From the NCBI GenBank assembly GCA_963580455.1, contig OY756958.1, positions 30,578,501-30,642,500 of the forward strand: DNA of 64,000 nucleotides. The letters are read 5' to 3'. The translations under genes and the position numbers were made by a program. This document shows positions 22,801 through 36,125 of the stretch, one piece after another. This DNA is from Euonymus europaeus. Its lineage: Eukaryota > Streptophyta > Magnoliopsida > Celastrales > Celastraceae. The stretch's first letter is position 1; the number at the start of each line of letters is the position of its first letter. The notes beneath the pieces are model-generated. The model did no database searches. It was not told the DNA's origin and saw only the letters and a list, made by a program, of their open reading frames with translations.

Positions 22801-25698
22801 GTTCCTAGTTGTGTAGCTATGTGTTTTAATTGATTTTTGATGCTTGCATTGGCTTTGTGTCAAATATTCTAATTGTTCTATTTATGCATCACTTGTTAAG
22901 ATTGACTATATGTTAGGGAAGACTATTAGATGTAATATAGTGACTTAAATATTACGTTACATTCACGATTCGTAATCTTTTAAGTCTCTTAGCTCAAATT
23001 TACTTTTAGTGGATCTATGAAAAGCTATTGTGAAAGATTACGTAAGCCGAGCAATTCAAAATATGAGAATTAGCTGAAATGCAAAAGTTAGTCCCTAAAT
23101 TTCAACTGATTTTTCATTGAAAATAAATCAACCATGGCAGATGGCTGGTTGAATCATTATACCTTTTGAATTTTGATCATGTTTTCAATGGTATCATATT
23201 ATTTATTACCTGATTGCTTTAATTTTAAAGATGGCATATACCCCACTTTCCTCTCTCTCTTCGTCATAGAAAAAATTAACACCAAACTCTTTTAATGTAC
23301 CTTTTCTTCATGGTTCGTTCTTTTAAGCTCGTTACCAGGATTCAACTGACTTTTGGTGAAATTTCTAAATAATAAGCATCTCTTCTCTATTATGTATTAG
23401 CCATGCATGCGTGAATGTGTTTTTTTTGTTGTTGTTGTGGTGGGGTGGGGGGTGGGTGGGTGGGTTGGGGGTGGTGGTTCACTCACGACCGAAGAAAGAG
23501 GGCATGTGAGCACACAATGCACTTTTTCTTTGAAAGTGGGTGTAGATAAAGCATGCTATTCTTCATTTTTCTTAATTATTCATATGTTATCTGTGTTCGA
23601 TAATGAAGATGCTTTTGCAAACTTATGTTTGAAGGCACTGGACACTGTGGAAGGAGATGAATCGGTACTGGGAAACTGGAAATCTCAAGGAACCACAAAT
23701 GGAATGTCAGTGCTTAATGATCATGAGCTACTTTTCCCAATGGTTCAGGTTGGAACTCATGACGGTAAGTGGATCAGTGTGAATAATCCTAGCCATCAGC
23801 CTGTTGTCATGCAGCTTGTTCTTAACTCAGGAGGAGAGATTGTTGATGAATGCAATGTCCCAGAAGCATCTATACAGTCCCCTTCATCTGGTGGCAGAAT
23901 TCACAGTGGTTATACTGCACAGAAAAGATATGGATTCTCAATAGGGGAGAGTGCGCTAACCGAGGCCTTTGTTCATCCTTATGACAATGCATCTTTTGGG
24001 CCGATATTCTTTCACCCTTCGAATCGATGTAGGTGGAGAAGTTCAGTCCTGATAAGGAACAATCTTTCTGGTGTGGAATGGTTATCTTTGAGAGGATATG
24101 GAGGTTCAGTTTCCCTGACCCTACTTGAGGGGTCAGAGCCTGTCCAGGGCATAGAATTTAACATGAAGTTACCAACTCCTCTTAATATCTCTCCTCCAGA
24201 TATCTTATTTCATGCGTCTGAGATGTCTTATGCCTGCTCACAGCCATTGACGAAAGAGCTGTTTGCCAAGAATACAGGTGACCTCCCCCTAGAGGTGAAA
24301 AGTATAAAAGTTTCAGGGACAGAGTGCTGGTTGGATGGGTTTTTGGTGCATACTTGCAAAGGTTTTTTTCTTGAACCTGGAGAGTCAGTAAAGCTTCTGA
24401 TAACATACCGAACTGACTTCTCTGCAGTTTTGGTACGAAGAGATCTTGAACTTGCTCTTGCTAGTGGATATCTTGTGATACCCATGAAGGCGAGCCTCCC
24501 TGTTCATACTCTGAATCTCTGTAAGAAATCAGTATTTTGGATGCGACTGAAGAAATTCTCCGTAGCAGTTCTTATTGCTGTTTCCTTTATGTTCCTGGTA
24601 TTTTGTTGCATATATCCTGAAGGGACAGTCTTCAGCTCGCAGGATTACTTATATAGGAGTGAGAATAGGTCTATCAGTTCAAAGAGGAGTGACCATAGAA
24701 ACAATAAGTTTCCCGCATCTGTTTGGAGGGATTGTTTGTTCAGGTCAGGTGAGGAATACAAAATCATGAAGCAGACATCTGTTTGTAAGTATCTTTTTGG
24801 TCAAGGGGGAGTTGTTAAAGAGGGTATGTCTGCTCATTACGAGAAACCAACTTTGGAAAATCACAGGAATATCTTCTTGGAGGATGGTAAGAACAAAGCA
24901 TTTCCATCTCCACAGAAGGACCCTGCAGCTCTTGAAAATTCTGTTTCAGTGCATGCTTCCCATACTGGCAACCTTATGATTAAGATTGGGAAAGAGAAAA
25001 GAAAGCGAAGGAAGAGAAAAGGCGTTGTTGGTACTGCTTTAATTGGTCAAATTGAATTTTCAAGCAGTCAAAGTGGGAACTCTACACCTTCATCCCCCTT
25101 ATCGCCTGTCATATCTATGACACCTAGCTGCGCATATTCACCATCTCCTGATGTGGATCCTATTGGGACTAAGAATCAATTTACTCAAGTTATTGACCAA
25201 CTCAGTGAGAAGAGTAGACTTTCTGTACCAACTGGAAAAGCAACTGTATTCAAGCAAAATATTTCTCCTAACTGTTGCAGTAACAAATCATTCACTTCAA
25301 TTACAGGGAATCCTTCATCTCTTAGGGAAACTGCAAGCAAACCTGTTTTGCTGCCTTCTGCTACTTTTCCTGGTGCTAGCAGGACTGCTCCTATTATCCC
25401 ATGTTCATCTCCTTTGTCTTCAAAATCTGCACTTGTTCCTTGTGCTTCTGGTCCCAAACTCCACAATCAGAAAACCATGAAAGTAGAAGAGAAGGTAAGG
25501 GATGAATATGAATATGAATATGATATCTGGGGTGACCATCTATCTAGACTCCGTCTCATGGGTGTTTCAAAGAACATAACCAACATGAGTGCCGAGGCTA
25601 GAGAAGACGACTCCTTTAGCTTCTTTGTAACAGGGCCTCAAGCCTTCTTTACAAAGCCTCAGCAAAAATATGTAAGTTGTTTCAAACAAGAGGGTTAA
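19808..25698 (+). CDS. TMEM131-like membrane protein, three exons
   Basis: Exons are 19808-19869, 20981-22787 and about 23635-25698, giving about 1310 residues. Exon 1 encodes MEFETLTIASPKRQLAMCSL and the junction restores an Arg codon; exons 2 and 3 join in phase 0. A hydrophobic segment near residues 29-45 (IVHFIMVLLCTFFWL) is a signal anchor or signal peptide. It is followed by a long lumenal region with beta-rich PapD-like stretches (for example DISPPLLDWGEK and PLNISPPDILFHASEM, the 'P.L.F' starts typical of such domains). A second membrane helix is FSVAVLIAVSFMFLVFCCIYP. The cytoplasmic tail holds KEKRKRRKRKG, a Ser/Pro-rich region and YEYEYDIWGDHLSRLRLMG. In animals TMEM131 assists secretion of cargo through a tail that contacts TRAPP; a similar secretory role in plants is inference. 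The last exon could instead be spliced after 25671 (AT|GTAAGT). The 5' flank has a CT run at about 19645-19663. Confidence 0.85.
23439..23478 (+). other. Strong G-quadruplex-type G-tract cluster in intron 2 of the TMEM131-like gene
   Basis: Many runs of three or more G separated by one or two T lie on the coding strand, so the pre-mRNA could also fold. It lies about 160 bp upstream of the inferred exon 3 acceptor at 23634. Confidence 0.7.
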
Positions 25699-28600
25699 TG
25701 AAAATTACCAAATAAGTTAAAATAATCTTCTTCTTCGTACTCTCTTTGACTTGCTCTTTCAAAATTTCCATGCGCGTGAACAAGACATGAAAATTATAGA
25801 ACCATGCATGTGCATACATACAGGCATAGAAATGGGCATGATATGCGAATGCTTCCATATATCTCTCTCTGTATCTATGTTTCTGTGTGGACATGTGCAT
25901 CACTGCGTCCACTCATAGCTGCAAGGTATCATGGTTAGTTATCTTCTATTTATTGCAGTTTCATTTTATCTCCTTTTCAGATTTTAGGGCAACCACCATG
26001 TTGCTGATAAAAAGAAAATTGTTTTTAGGATAAAAATAATGGAGATGTAAAACTGGAGGATGCAAGATTTTTTATAGGTCTTGACGATTGCATCAAATAT
26101 TTTGATAAACAAGCCTGACCATGTTTGGTTATTTTTTGTCATCAAATTGAACAATATTTTCTGATTGAAATGAAGGAGGCTGAAAGCTCCAATCTTATTC
26201 TACCTTTAACTAAAATCTCGCATCTTAAAAAAGTGCTGCTTTGTTTTTGTTGTTATATAGACTGAGATAAAGTCATAAAGTTAGAGTTTGTTCCTTTCTC
26301 ATGCTGAAGCACACAAACACGTTGAGATGTAAGAAAGCTTTTAAACAGATATATATAATCAATAACACTATATAAATCCATAATCACTATAAAAAATCCT
26401 AAAATAATTCATCTTTTTGATTGAGTCTACCGAATTCTTAATTTGATGTCACTTTTAATTACAGTTTAGTGAAATACGTCAGATATTAATGTTGCATATA
26501 CTTGAGATTCTTTGAGTGAGACTTTGCATTTTTTGCCTTGATAGAATTGTTGAAAACTAGTGAAGATTATTGCATGTACTAAACAAGCCAGAATTTCCCC
26601 CTCACGATGATATCTGTTTGCTAACAAAGCTCGTATGCAGAATGTGCATGCCTATCAATAGAATAATGACTGATTTGCTTTTCCTGTTTTAGGTGTTCAT
26701 CATATTTAGCTTGTGCAATTGTTGAACAGAGTTTTTGAATATCTGTCACTTAAATTTTTCTCACAAGTTCTTATTAAGAGATTGTAGAATGAAATCTTCA
26801 ACCTCCTCTCTCTTCCTTGTGTATGAGCGTGTTGCTATTTCGCTGAGAGGGATGATTAGGTTTATGTATTTGCATGCGTGTCTGCATGCATGATAGAGAG
26901 TAAGCGAGATGGAATAATTTCAGTTGAGGATTTAGTTTTTAAAAATTTGTAACTTACCCACAAATTGAGTCCTTAATATTTTGTTTATGTATATTTCTTA
27001 GTTTCTTCATAATTATAGAGTTATGCATCATTTCTTTGTCATTTTGTGAAGCCCGTTTACTGTATTGCTACATCTGCAAGTGGTTTTTGATGATCAAGTG
27101 TGAGACTATAATCTGTCCTTATGCACTTTTAGCCTGGCTAGATTTAAAGGTCGAAATTTTTCTGTCCGCGAATCTTTATTCTTTTGGTTCATTGTTCTCC
27201 AGTGTCGTGTAAGTTATGTCCAAGAGTAAGTATTGACTTCGTCAGATGGTTGGCACCACAAGTTAATTTTTGAGAAAAGGGGAAGAAAGTGTGTCAATTA
27301 CATGGATGCTCTTAAGGTCATCTATGAACTCCATGCCCTATAGTTAACTAGGTATTTATGTATAGCAGGCTTGAAGATGTAGGAAGGTCGTCTTAGCATA
27401 GAGGCCTGAAGATTTTATTTTATTCCAAGAAATATACAACACAGTTTTCTGCATTTCCATGCAAGGAACAGACCCGACCTTTAACCTTGACTAGACTTGT
27501 CCTGTTTTAATTCTCTGCGGCAGTTTTGTACAAACTAATCTGACAGAATGGTATTTTCCCACGTCTTGATCAGTTGTAGCAGAATGTCTTTGGCTGGCAT
27601 GCAATGGTAGATAATTAATATTGAGGATGTTAAGAATGTGGAACTTTCATATTATACTTGCAACCTACTTCACAGTAATAGACAGTTACTGAAAGTTAAC
27701 AGGTACTCGTGAGGATACGTACACGGGATACAGAAGATGGGTTTTTCACTCCATGAAGGAGTGACTGATGTTGTTGAGATGGAACAGTGCTCGTGGTTGT
27801 GTTCTGTCCGAGCCAGCACTCGATTAAGATGGGTACAGTTTGATTGTGAATGATCATTCATTCGCTCAATGCGAATCTGGGGGACCAACCATTTTATTCA
27901 TTTCCCTTTCCTTCTCGGTAAGAGGCCTGGCTTACTAGTTGAAGTTTTTAGCACCAAAATAATAGCCAACCCTGTGTTTTTCCTGGGCTCAATTCGTGTT
28001 TATGCACATTATTTTCCTTCTATAAAACTGCTGACATAGATTTGATGCTGTTTAATATCTGTCAATCTTGGTTTTGGTGTATGGGGATCCATTACAAAAT
28101 TAAAAGTGGTCCAGTTCCTGGCATGTATTGGACCACAGCTACAGCAAATTGAGATTGGGACTTGTCGTTGCCTTTGGAGGGAGTCCTTTGGGTCCGGGTC
28201 CGGGTCCTCTAGGCAAGTTAAAAGAGGTGCAAGGAGCTATCGATTGACGTACAAAACATGGACTGTAAAGTTTTCTTCTAGTTTCACAAAATATTTCACA
28301 CAACCTATAATTTGTGCTGAAACCGAATGCCCATCTGGACGGCTGTTGCTGGGTTCATGATGTCATCATCTGCACAATGTTTGTTTGTTTGTTATGATGG
28401 ATGGTCTTGGACAATGCAGAAGAGTCACCTGGAACTTGTGAGACCAGAGATCTGGCAGAAACCATATGGCTTTTGTGCATAACATACTATTCACCAGAGC
28501 TGCAAGTACTGTCCCCAAAAACATTTGTTGCTCAAAACAATTGGTTCCACCTTCCTTCCACGTATTTAAGGATCAAAATCTGTGTGTCCTAAACCTCGTA

Positions 28601-29775
28601 GAAATTTACCAGAAAATAAAGTTTGTATTTTATTTTATTTATTAATTTTTTGATAGTGAGTGGGGAAGAAGGGTTGTTTCTTTTGGCATGTGAATTTTGC
28701 ATGCTTTTATGGATCCTGACTCGAATACTTATTCGGTGTTTCCACTTTTTCTTTTCTTTTCTTTTGTTTTTGGCTTTTGGTCTCACGCCCTCACAATCCA
28801 GTGCGCCCTAACTTCTATGGTGCATCACTGCACTACTTTCATTTCATTATTGGGACCACCACACAGATCAAAGATCATTGAAAATCTCTTTTGGGTCTAT
28901 GAAAATCTCCTCTCATTCCACTACTGCAAAACCAGACTAATTAACCCAAAATCATGCTATAACAAGGTACAGATCTACTGAGGATTATCTCCCTAAAGAT
29001 CTAATTATATAATCCAGCCAATCCATTAACTCAAAGGAAACAAAATAGAAAGAATTATTTTAAAGCTGTAATCTTTTTCATGATCTAGTTGTGGAGAAAA
29101 CCCAGGTGTACTAGTTGCAGGATATGCTGAAGTCGTATTTATCTTTCAATCTTGTCTGTTAACTGTGATCCATCTAATGCTGTCGTTTCCAATTTTTGTT
29201 GAGGCACGCATTTAATCCTATTTATGGCTATATTGATACTATATGATTGAGGAAGTAAAAGGCACAAGCAATGTCATTCAATATACAAAAATAAAGGAGA
29301 AAAAAGAAGAAGAAAAGAGACTTAAATGATTTCAGCGGCATGACGCATGGCTTGCATTTCATTATTACAACTCAGCCTCCAACAATTCAACTTAAGAGAA
29401 AGAATGGATGTCTTCCACCCACTTGCATACATTTCTCTGCCAGGCATTTTCACAAACACTTGCATACATTTCTCTGCCAGGCATGTGGAGATTTAATAGT
29501 ACTTTGATTAAGTACCCTATAGGCCATCCTTTGATGTCCTACTGTTCTCCTTTTGGTTTTGGAATATATATTGTGGTTTATGAAAAAAAAAAGGTACTTT
29601 GATTAAGATAATGATTTACACAAAACAAAAACGTTTGTTACAAAAAGGTCTTTGCTAATGATGTTTTACGAGTCGTTATTATAAAGGCAGAAAATGTATG
29701 TATAGTATAGATTTGGTTGAGTCCACGTGTGTGTTCATAAAGAAATGCATGCGATCACGTGCTTTGGCTAAATAT
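25699..29775. other. Region downstream of the TMEM131-like gene
   Basis: Mostly T-rich sequence without long frames. It may hold a 3' UTR and an alternative terminal exon of the TMEM131-like gene. GGGTCCGGGTCCGGGTCC occurs near 28190. A direct repeat of about 28 bp (CACTTGCATACATTTCTCTG...) occurs twice 38 bp apart at 29419 and 29457. No separate gene supported. Confidence 0.45.
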
Positions 29776-30043
29776 TACTCTCTCCGTCTCATTTTAACTG
29801 TTCTCTTCACTTTTTTACATAGTTTAAGAAAATATTTAATTCTCTTTCAATTTGACGTTTATATCCCTATTTATAATGACAAATACTTTGACACTATAAT
29901 TAATTCGTAGATTATTGAGTTTTTCAAGTTAAGGGTAAATAAGGAAAAATTGAGAAAAAATAGCTTTCATTAATTAAAATGGACATGTATTTTGGGACAT
30001 CCAAAAAAAAATAAGTGATAATTAAAATGGGACGGAGGGAGTA
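29776..30043. mobile_element. Stowaway-like MITE
   Basis: A 264-bp AT-rich element (29778-30041) begins CTCTCTCCGTCTCATTTTAA and ends TTAAAATGGGACGGAGGGAG, the classic CTCCCTCCGT Stowaway terminus. TA dinucleotides at 29776-29777 and 30042-30043 match the Tc1/mariner target duplication. No coding capacity. Confidence 0.9.
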
Positions 30044-31397
30044 TATGCAAAACCATAATCAAATCCTTTCACCTAATCTTGTTTCTTGATTATTAACTAT
30101 GTTTGCATTGGGAATGCCTCAAAGTCCACCGGTGGACCACGCATTATTCGTGCTTAATTAATCAGGCAGTTTATTGAGTACGCTCTTGGTTGTCCAGTCA
30201 ATTATTAGTCCCTGCTTAAGAACAAACTAGGCTTATTTTTATATTTATATATGTTAATTATTATTTTTTTGATAATAAGTCTATCATCTAAAGTAATTAG
30301 CAAACAAATTCTTGTAATGTAACCACCTCCACTAACATCACTAACAATATACAAACATGTGGCAATATGATTGGTCATTCTACTGTGTAGGAAGTTAGAA
30401 GTCTTATGTTCGAATCTCAATTGCTATTAATTTGAGTAAGATTTATCACTATTATAACGAGAGTTGTAAAAGAGAGGTGGAGAGAGGGTTATCTCTCTTT
30501 TGTATAGTCCACAAACCTATTGAGTTTCTGTTGGGTATTCCCCTCCTTAGTATAAAAAAAAATCACTAAAAATATATAAGGAAATTTATTTAAAGACATG
30601 CGATTATTTTTTTTGATTAAATTTATTGTATGGTTTTTTTAATGAAAATCAATCGTTATCTAATATCAAGTCCACATCCAAGACATATTAATTATAAAGC
30701 AGTGATAAAGAGCGAGGATGGTGATATGATGAAAGATGGAAAGGTCACGTTAGATTATGATGATGAGAACGCAAACAAACAATACATTATATACATGTAC
30801 AGTGGGCACACTTAAATCTCTATTCTCTTGCCAGCTTTGCATTACCATTACCATTACCAAGAGGCCAAGAAGAAGACGAAGTACAATAAGACTGTAAAAG
30901 TGAGTCTGTGCGTCTATGTCTACGCTGTTTATCAATTCACAAGTTCCATTTGTATCTCTATAATCTAAAATTTGAGTTTTCAGTACAGTCTGTGAATTGA
31001 AGTCCAATCCTCGTCGTTTTCTTACTTCTTGTTCTCCTCTGTTCGAGATTCTGCCATTATTTTATGTTTTTTTGTTTTTACATGGTTTATTTAATAAACA
31101 AAACGAAACCAAGTGAAGTGAACCAAATATTTAGTGGGTTCTCCTTAGTTTCATGTTTCCCGCTCTCTGTGAATTCCTACGATCGTCATTTCACCATCGG
31201 AAACGAATTCGGGTCAGTTTGTTTTGTTTTGTTTTGTTCGCGCCTTTCTTACTGTACAGATACTCCCAGTTTTCTATGTTGTTTTTTTCTTTTATGGAAA
31301 TAACTTGTCGTCATTTTCGTCGCTTCGCAGGATAGTATTTGCATAATTGGGGCGTTGCTGCATTGTTGTTTCGTTTTCCACGAAAGCGAAATTGCAG
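30044..31397. other. Upstream region of the DUF547 gene
   Basis: Contains a tRNA-like B-box GTTCGAATCTC near 30408 (possible SINE scrap). The presumed promoter and a 5' UTR follow, probably with an intron ending at the TTGCAG just before the start codon at 31398. No TATA box chosen. Confidence 0.4.
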
Positions 31398-34300
31398 ATG
31401 AATACCAGGGTCCGCACTGCTCTTCAGGCCATGAAAACTCCTTTAAATCATGAGAGTAAAGTAACTTACTTCACTCTCTTTGCGTCTTTATCTTTTGGGT
31501 TTCTTCCGATTTTGTTTTTTTTCTTCTTCTTTCTTATCTACGAGAATTTGGAGATGGGTTTTTCTATTTTTTATTGGGAATTAAGCCATTAATGCTATTT
31601 AATGGGAATCGAAAAAGAGATTTCAAATTGATTTGGAAGTGAAGCAGCTTAGTCTGACAAATGCTTCAGTGATGTCTCGGTTCTGATTTCTTGTTCTGGA
31701 GGATTTGAATATGGTCTCTTAAGATATAATTGCAGATTGTTAATCTGATTCTGTCCCTGAAAAAGTATGCACTTATAGATCTTTATCTGGATTGGGTTTC
31801 TTCATTCCCCTCAAGAAAAGAATAAATTTGCATTTTTATTTATTATAATTACCCTGCCTTCTTAAGATCATGACTGCTTTTTGTTCCTTGTAATTTACAT
31901 GTTGTGTTTGATATTGAATTCTCAAAGAAGGAGAAGATGGAGATTCAAAGGAGCACAATTGTTGGGGCCCAAAAAACTGCAACTAATCGGCGTCGATTAA
32001 ACAGGGAAAGGAAATTGGCTTTGCTACAAGATGTACTCACATTTTTCATCTGTATACCATATAATTCTGCATATTTTGTTCTTATAACTTGATTGCCATG
32101 CTTTCACATTCCCAGGTTGACAAGCTAAAGAAGAAGCTCAGACATGAAGAAAATGTCCACAGAGCACTAGAGAGAGCTTTTACCAGGCCTTTGGGATCTC
32201 TACCTCGTCTACCTCCTTACCTCCCTCCATATGTCAGTATGATTGACACTTCTGTTCTTGATGTATATCTGTGTGTACATTTAAGTCCGTTAAAGAGTAA
32301 TGTTGATAGTAATTTGGTTTGTTCTAGACATTAGAGCTGCTTGCTGAAGTAGCTGTTTTAGAAGAGGAGGTTGTTAAACTTGAAGAGCAAGTTGTAAATT
32401 TTCGGCAAGGGCTCTACCAAGAAGCTGTCTACAATTCCTCCAAGAGGAATGCGGAGAATTTGAGTGATGCAATTGACCAGTCCCCAGTTAGAACTTCCAA
32501 ACACGCACGATCAAGATCAATGTCGCAAACTGAGGTCAGTTCAGCAACATTCACACCAAGGCCTCAACCATCTCTTGGCAGAAGTACTTCAAGCAGAAAG
32601 TTATTTGCCTCAGATACCAGTACCACCATATCTGATCGAACTGGGATTAATAGGCCGTCAAATGGTAAACAAGTTTCTGGGAGACCCAATTCATCTGCAT
32701 CTCTTACGGAAGATGGACGTGGAAAGGAGAACCAATCATTTTCCAATTCGGTGAAGGATAAGCAATCTCCTGAGAAAAAAGCCGCAAAAGTTGTTACACC
32801 TGTGAAGAGAATTCAGAATAAGAATGGATTGGCTGAGAAATGCGCTGATCCTTCAAAATTGCAGGTTCTTCCGTTCTTACTTAATAACATTGTTAGTTGT
32901 GGATTACTATTTAATTTGTGGATATGCACTTTTAATATACTCAGTGATTTTATTTGAATGTTCAGCTAGAATGCAGAATAGTAGACCAGGAAAGAGCGCA
33001 AGAGAGCTATGCTTCGCGTTCAAATGATAGAGCATCAGAAGATCACATCCAGCCGAACAAGTTATCTGAAGATATTGTCAAGTGCTTGGCCAGCGTTTTT
33101 CTGAGACTTGGTACGTTCAAGGGCAAAGCAATAGAATCAGGGTTTTCCCCCTCTCAGTCTTCTCAGGAGAATGAAAAGGAAACAGAATTTTGGGATCCTT
33201 ACGGTGTCCATAAAGAATGCAAAAAGAGATATATTGGTCAATATATGCATATCTTTGCTGTTGAAGCTAGTTCCATAGATGTCAACCGAAAGACAAATGC
33301 TTTGTTTCTGATCCAGAGACTAAAGTAAGTTGGTTGCTTATGGTTTCTCACTCGTGTTATTGGGGGTGCTTATACCTGTTTGTCTTGTCTTTATATAATT
33401 TCCAGGTTCTTACTTGGGAAGCTTTCCTCTGTCAACTTAGAGGGCCTTGGCCATCAGAAGAAACTTGCTTTCTGGATAAATGTCTACAATTCCTGCATGA
33501 TGAACGTAAGATGCATCTCTGGCCTGGCTGGGTATAAGAAGTTCTATGTGTTGAAATAAATATGAAGAATGCTCACTCGTAAAGAAAATATTTTATTGTG
33601 AGGTCTTGGAATGCTCTTTTTGTATGATTCACTGCTTTTTTGTAGCTTAGAAGTTGTTCAATTCCCTTGGTCATTTTACTGTGTAAAAACACATGAGCAA
33701 CAGACTTACATTTCTGAATTATCATGATGTTAGGCAATTTTGGAGCATGGGGTACCTGAGACTCCTGAAATGGTGGTAACTTTGATGCAGAAGGTACAAA
33801 ATATTCTCAATTGATGAACTTTATGCTTGCTCTTCCTGTTAATCTGTACACTTAATTTTAGAAGTTAAACGGTGAGTTCAAATTTTAGACTTCTGGACGC
33901 ATCCATGAGCCGGTACTGTTTGCAGTAAGATTTCATAGACACCAATTCTCACACACAGACTACTTAACATGTACGAGCTGGCTTGACAATTATCAAGAAT
34001 AAATATTCCATTTTTTATGGCGTCAGTAAATGGATTCTACATTCATTTGACTAACTTTGATTACATCGTCCTGAAGGCAACAATGCTTGTGGGTGGACAC
34101 TTATTGAATGCAATTACCATCGAGCATTTCATCTTGAGATTGCCTTATCACGTGAAATTTGTGAGTTGCTTTCATCTTAACGGCACGTTTATCAAGTAGA
34201 TACAGTTTTTCTTCCATGATTCTTTTGTTTATAGAACCTGCTCCATTCTTCTAATGATAGACATGTTCCAAAGCTGCAAAAAATGACGAGTTGAAAGCGC

Positions 34301-34850
34301 GTAACATGTTTGGATTGGAGTTTTCGGAACCATTGGTTAGATTTGCACTTTCATGTGGAAGCTGGTCATCTCCTGCAGTAAGTCCGTTCTTATCAAATAT
34401 CAATGCAGTTCCACAAAAGCTAATTTGACTACTAAGAAGCTTTTTTCGACAATCCATTTCCATTTCCCAGTATCAAGATTAGCTTTTATGATCAATTGAC
34501 AATTTCCTATGCACTGAGACCAAAAGTTAATGTTGTGAAATCTGTAGGTGAGGGTGTACACAGCCTCCCAAGTCGAAAATGAGTTGGAAGCGGCGAAGAG
34601 AGACTATTTACAGGCAGCAGTTGGCATCTCAAGGTCAAATAAGCTGATAATCCCTAAGCTGCTGGATTGGTACTTACTAGACTTTGCAAAGGACTTGGAT
34701 TCATTGCTTGATTGGGTCTGCGTGCAGCTACCTGATGAACTCAGAAATGAAGCACTCAAGTGCCTTGAAAGTAGGGGAAGAGAACCTCTCACTCACTTGG
34801 TGCAAGTAATGCCATATGATTTTAGTTTCAGGATGCTTTTACACCGCTGA
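31398..34850 (+). CDS. Leucine-zipper/DUF547 protein (ternary complex factor MIP1-type zipper plus DUF547), ten exons
   Basis: Exons: 31398-31460, 31928-32032, 32116-32232, 32328-32864, 32966-33324, 33406-33505, 33734-33793, 34077-34160, 34261-34377 and 34548-34850. All have GT-AG borders and the frame closes at 614 residues. The start [13 protein letters not shown] is the usual start of this family as I recall it. A basic stretch ([33 protein letters not shown]..., written here in part: [19 protein letters not shown]) leads into coiled coil, and [20 protein letters not shown] completes the MIP1-type leucine zipper. A Ser-rich linker with [16 protein letters not shown] follows. The C-terminal half is DUF547, with [39 protein letters not shown] and a C-terminal RNKLI-like region [19 protein letters not shown]547 has no established enzymatic function that I know of; homologues are plant proteins with suspected scaffold or regulatory roles. 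The gene converges on TWD40-1 at 36126. Confidence 0.9.
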
Positions 34851-36125
34851 ACAGTTGTCCCTTGATACATTGTTCCATCCCTAGTAGTGGAGTTGTGAGT
34901 CTATAGATACAATAGAAGTAGATATAAAATGCTGGTCGTTGTATACAATTGTGGGTGAATACTGATGCTGAATACTGAACGGTTTTTTGTTCCAATTATT
35001 TGATTAAAACTAGTTGAGAGTCCGTAAGATGCAGGAGATGGACTTTTACAAATAGAAATTCTAAAAGATAATGAGAAAAAAGTTAATTATTTTATATAGC
35101 TCTGAATAGATAATTTAAGTACTAATTATGTCTTATATATACATTAGAAAATAAATATATTATAATTAGTATTAGAATATTATCATGGCACTAAGTAAAC
35201 ACCTTTTATTTTAAATTTTTTGTTATTAATAGTATGATTTATTTTTTTATCATATTTAAAACAATATTTTGTTACTATAATATTATATTATTTTATTTAA
35301 AGTGAGAATTATAATCGAAATTCTCTCTTATTTCTACTTATGTACCGAGTAACCGAGAGACCTTTGAATCCACACAAAATAATGACAAAAATATTAAATA
35401 TTGGGCTATCCCTAAAATTTCCGCATTGGTAAAAAGTAACGTCATCCTGACATATGAAATTGGCAAATAAGGCCAACTAAGAAAAATACATTCGACTCCA
35501 GCCAAGCTTATGCATCTGTGCGGGGTGGAATGGAACACCTTGGATAGCCGCATTTCTTCCATATATAAATCAAGAGGCGGATTGAGTTTGATGGATCCAC
35601 CCATATCGTCCATCAGAGCCACACAATCACACACAAAAAGAGCCTTCTTAATATTTGGCAAATCACGCACGCAAGAAATTTAAATGTCGGTTCATATGAG
35701 TGTTCAATAACTTGATCACAATCACCGAGCTTTACAGGCAACAAAATTCTCTCGATTACACCCAACAATGATAACATCTACTACTGAAAGCCATCAATGC
35801 TTTAATTAATTCCAGAACATCCATGTTTTGATTCAAACCCAATGGACTGCGAGGCTATGACAATATACTGGAAACGAAACCGTGAACCAGAAACAGGATT
35901 TAGCAGACCTTCATGCAGCAAAACAAGGGCATAAATATTAACGTCAAACAATACAAACGAACATGAGAAGAAAAATAAACCGGAAAAGGACAAAATGAAA
36001 AAAAATAATTACACTATATTACCTGATAGAGTACAACATTCTTCGAGGGAATACAATATTGAGGCTTCATCGGGGGTAATAGGAAAGCAGTAAGTTATGC
36101 CAGCAAATAAGTCCAGGCCTAGACC
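34851..36125. other. Convergent intergenic region between the DUF547 and TWD40-1 genes
   Basis: Holds both 3' UTRs. The middle (35050-35350) is extremely AT-rich. No additional gene recognised. Confidence 0.5.

Noticed and set aside
25699..28600. Possible extra 3' exons of the TMEM131-like gene
   Set aside because: The frame already closes at 25698 after a natural-looking C-terminus, and no downstream segment shows coding character.
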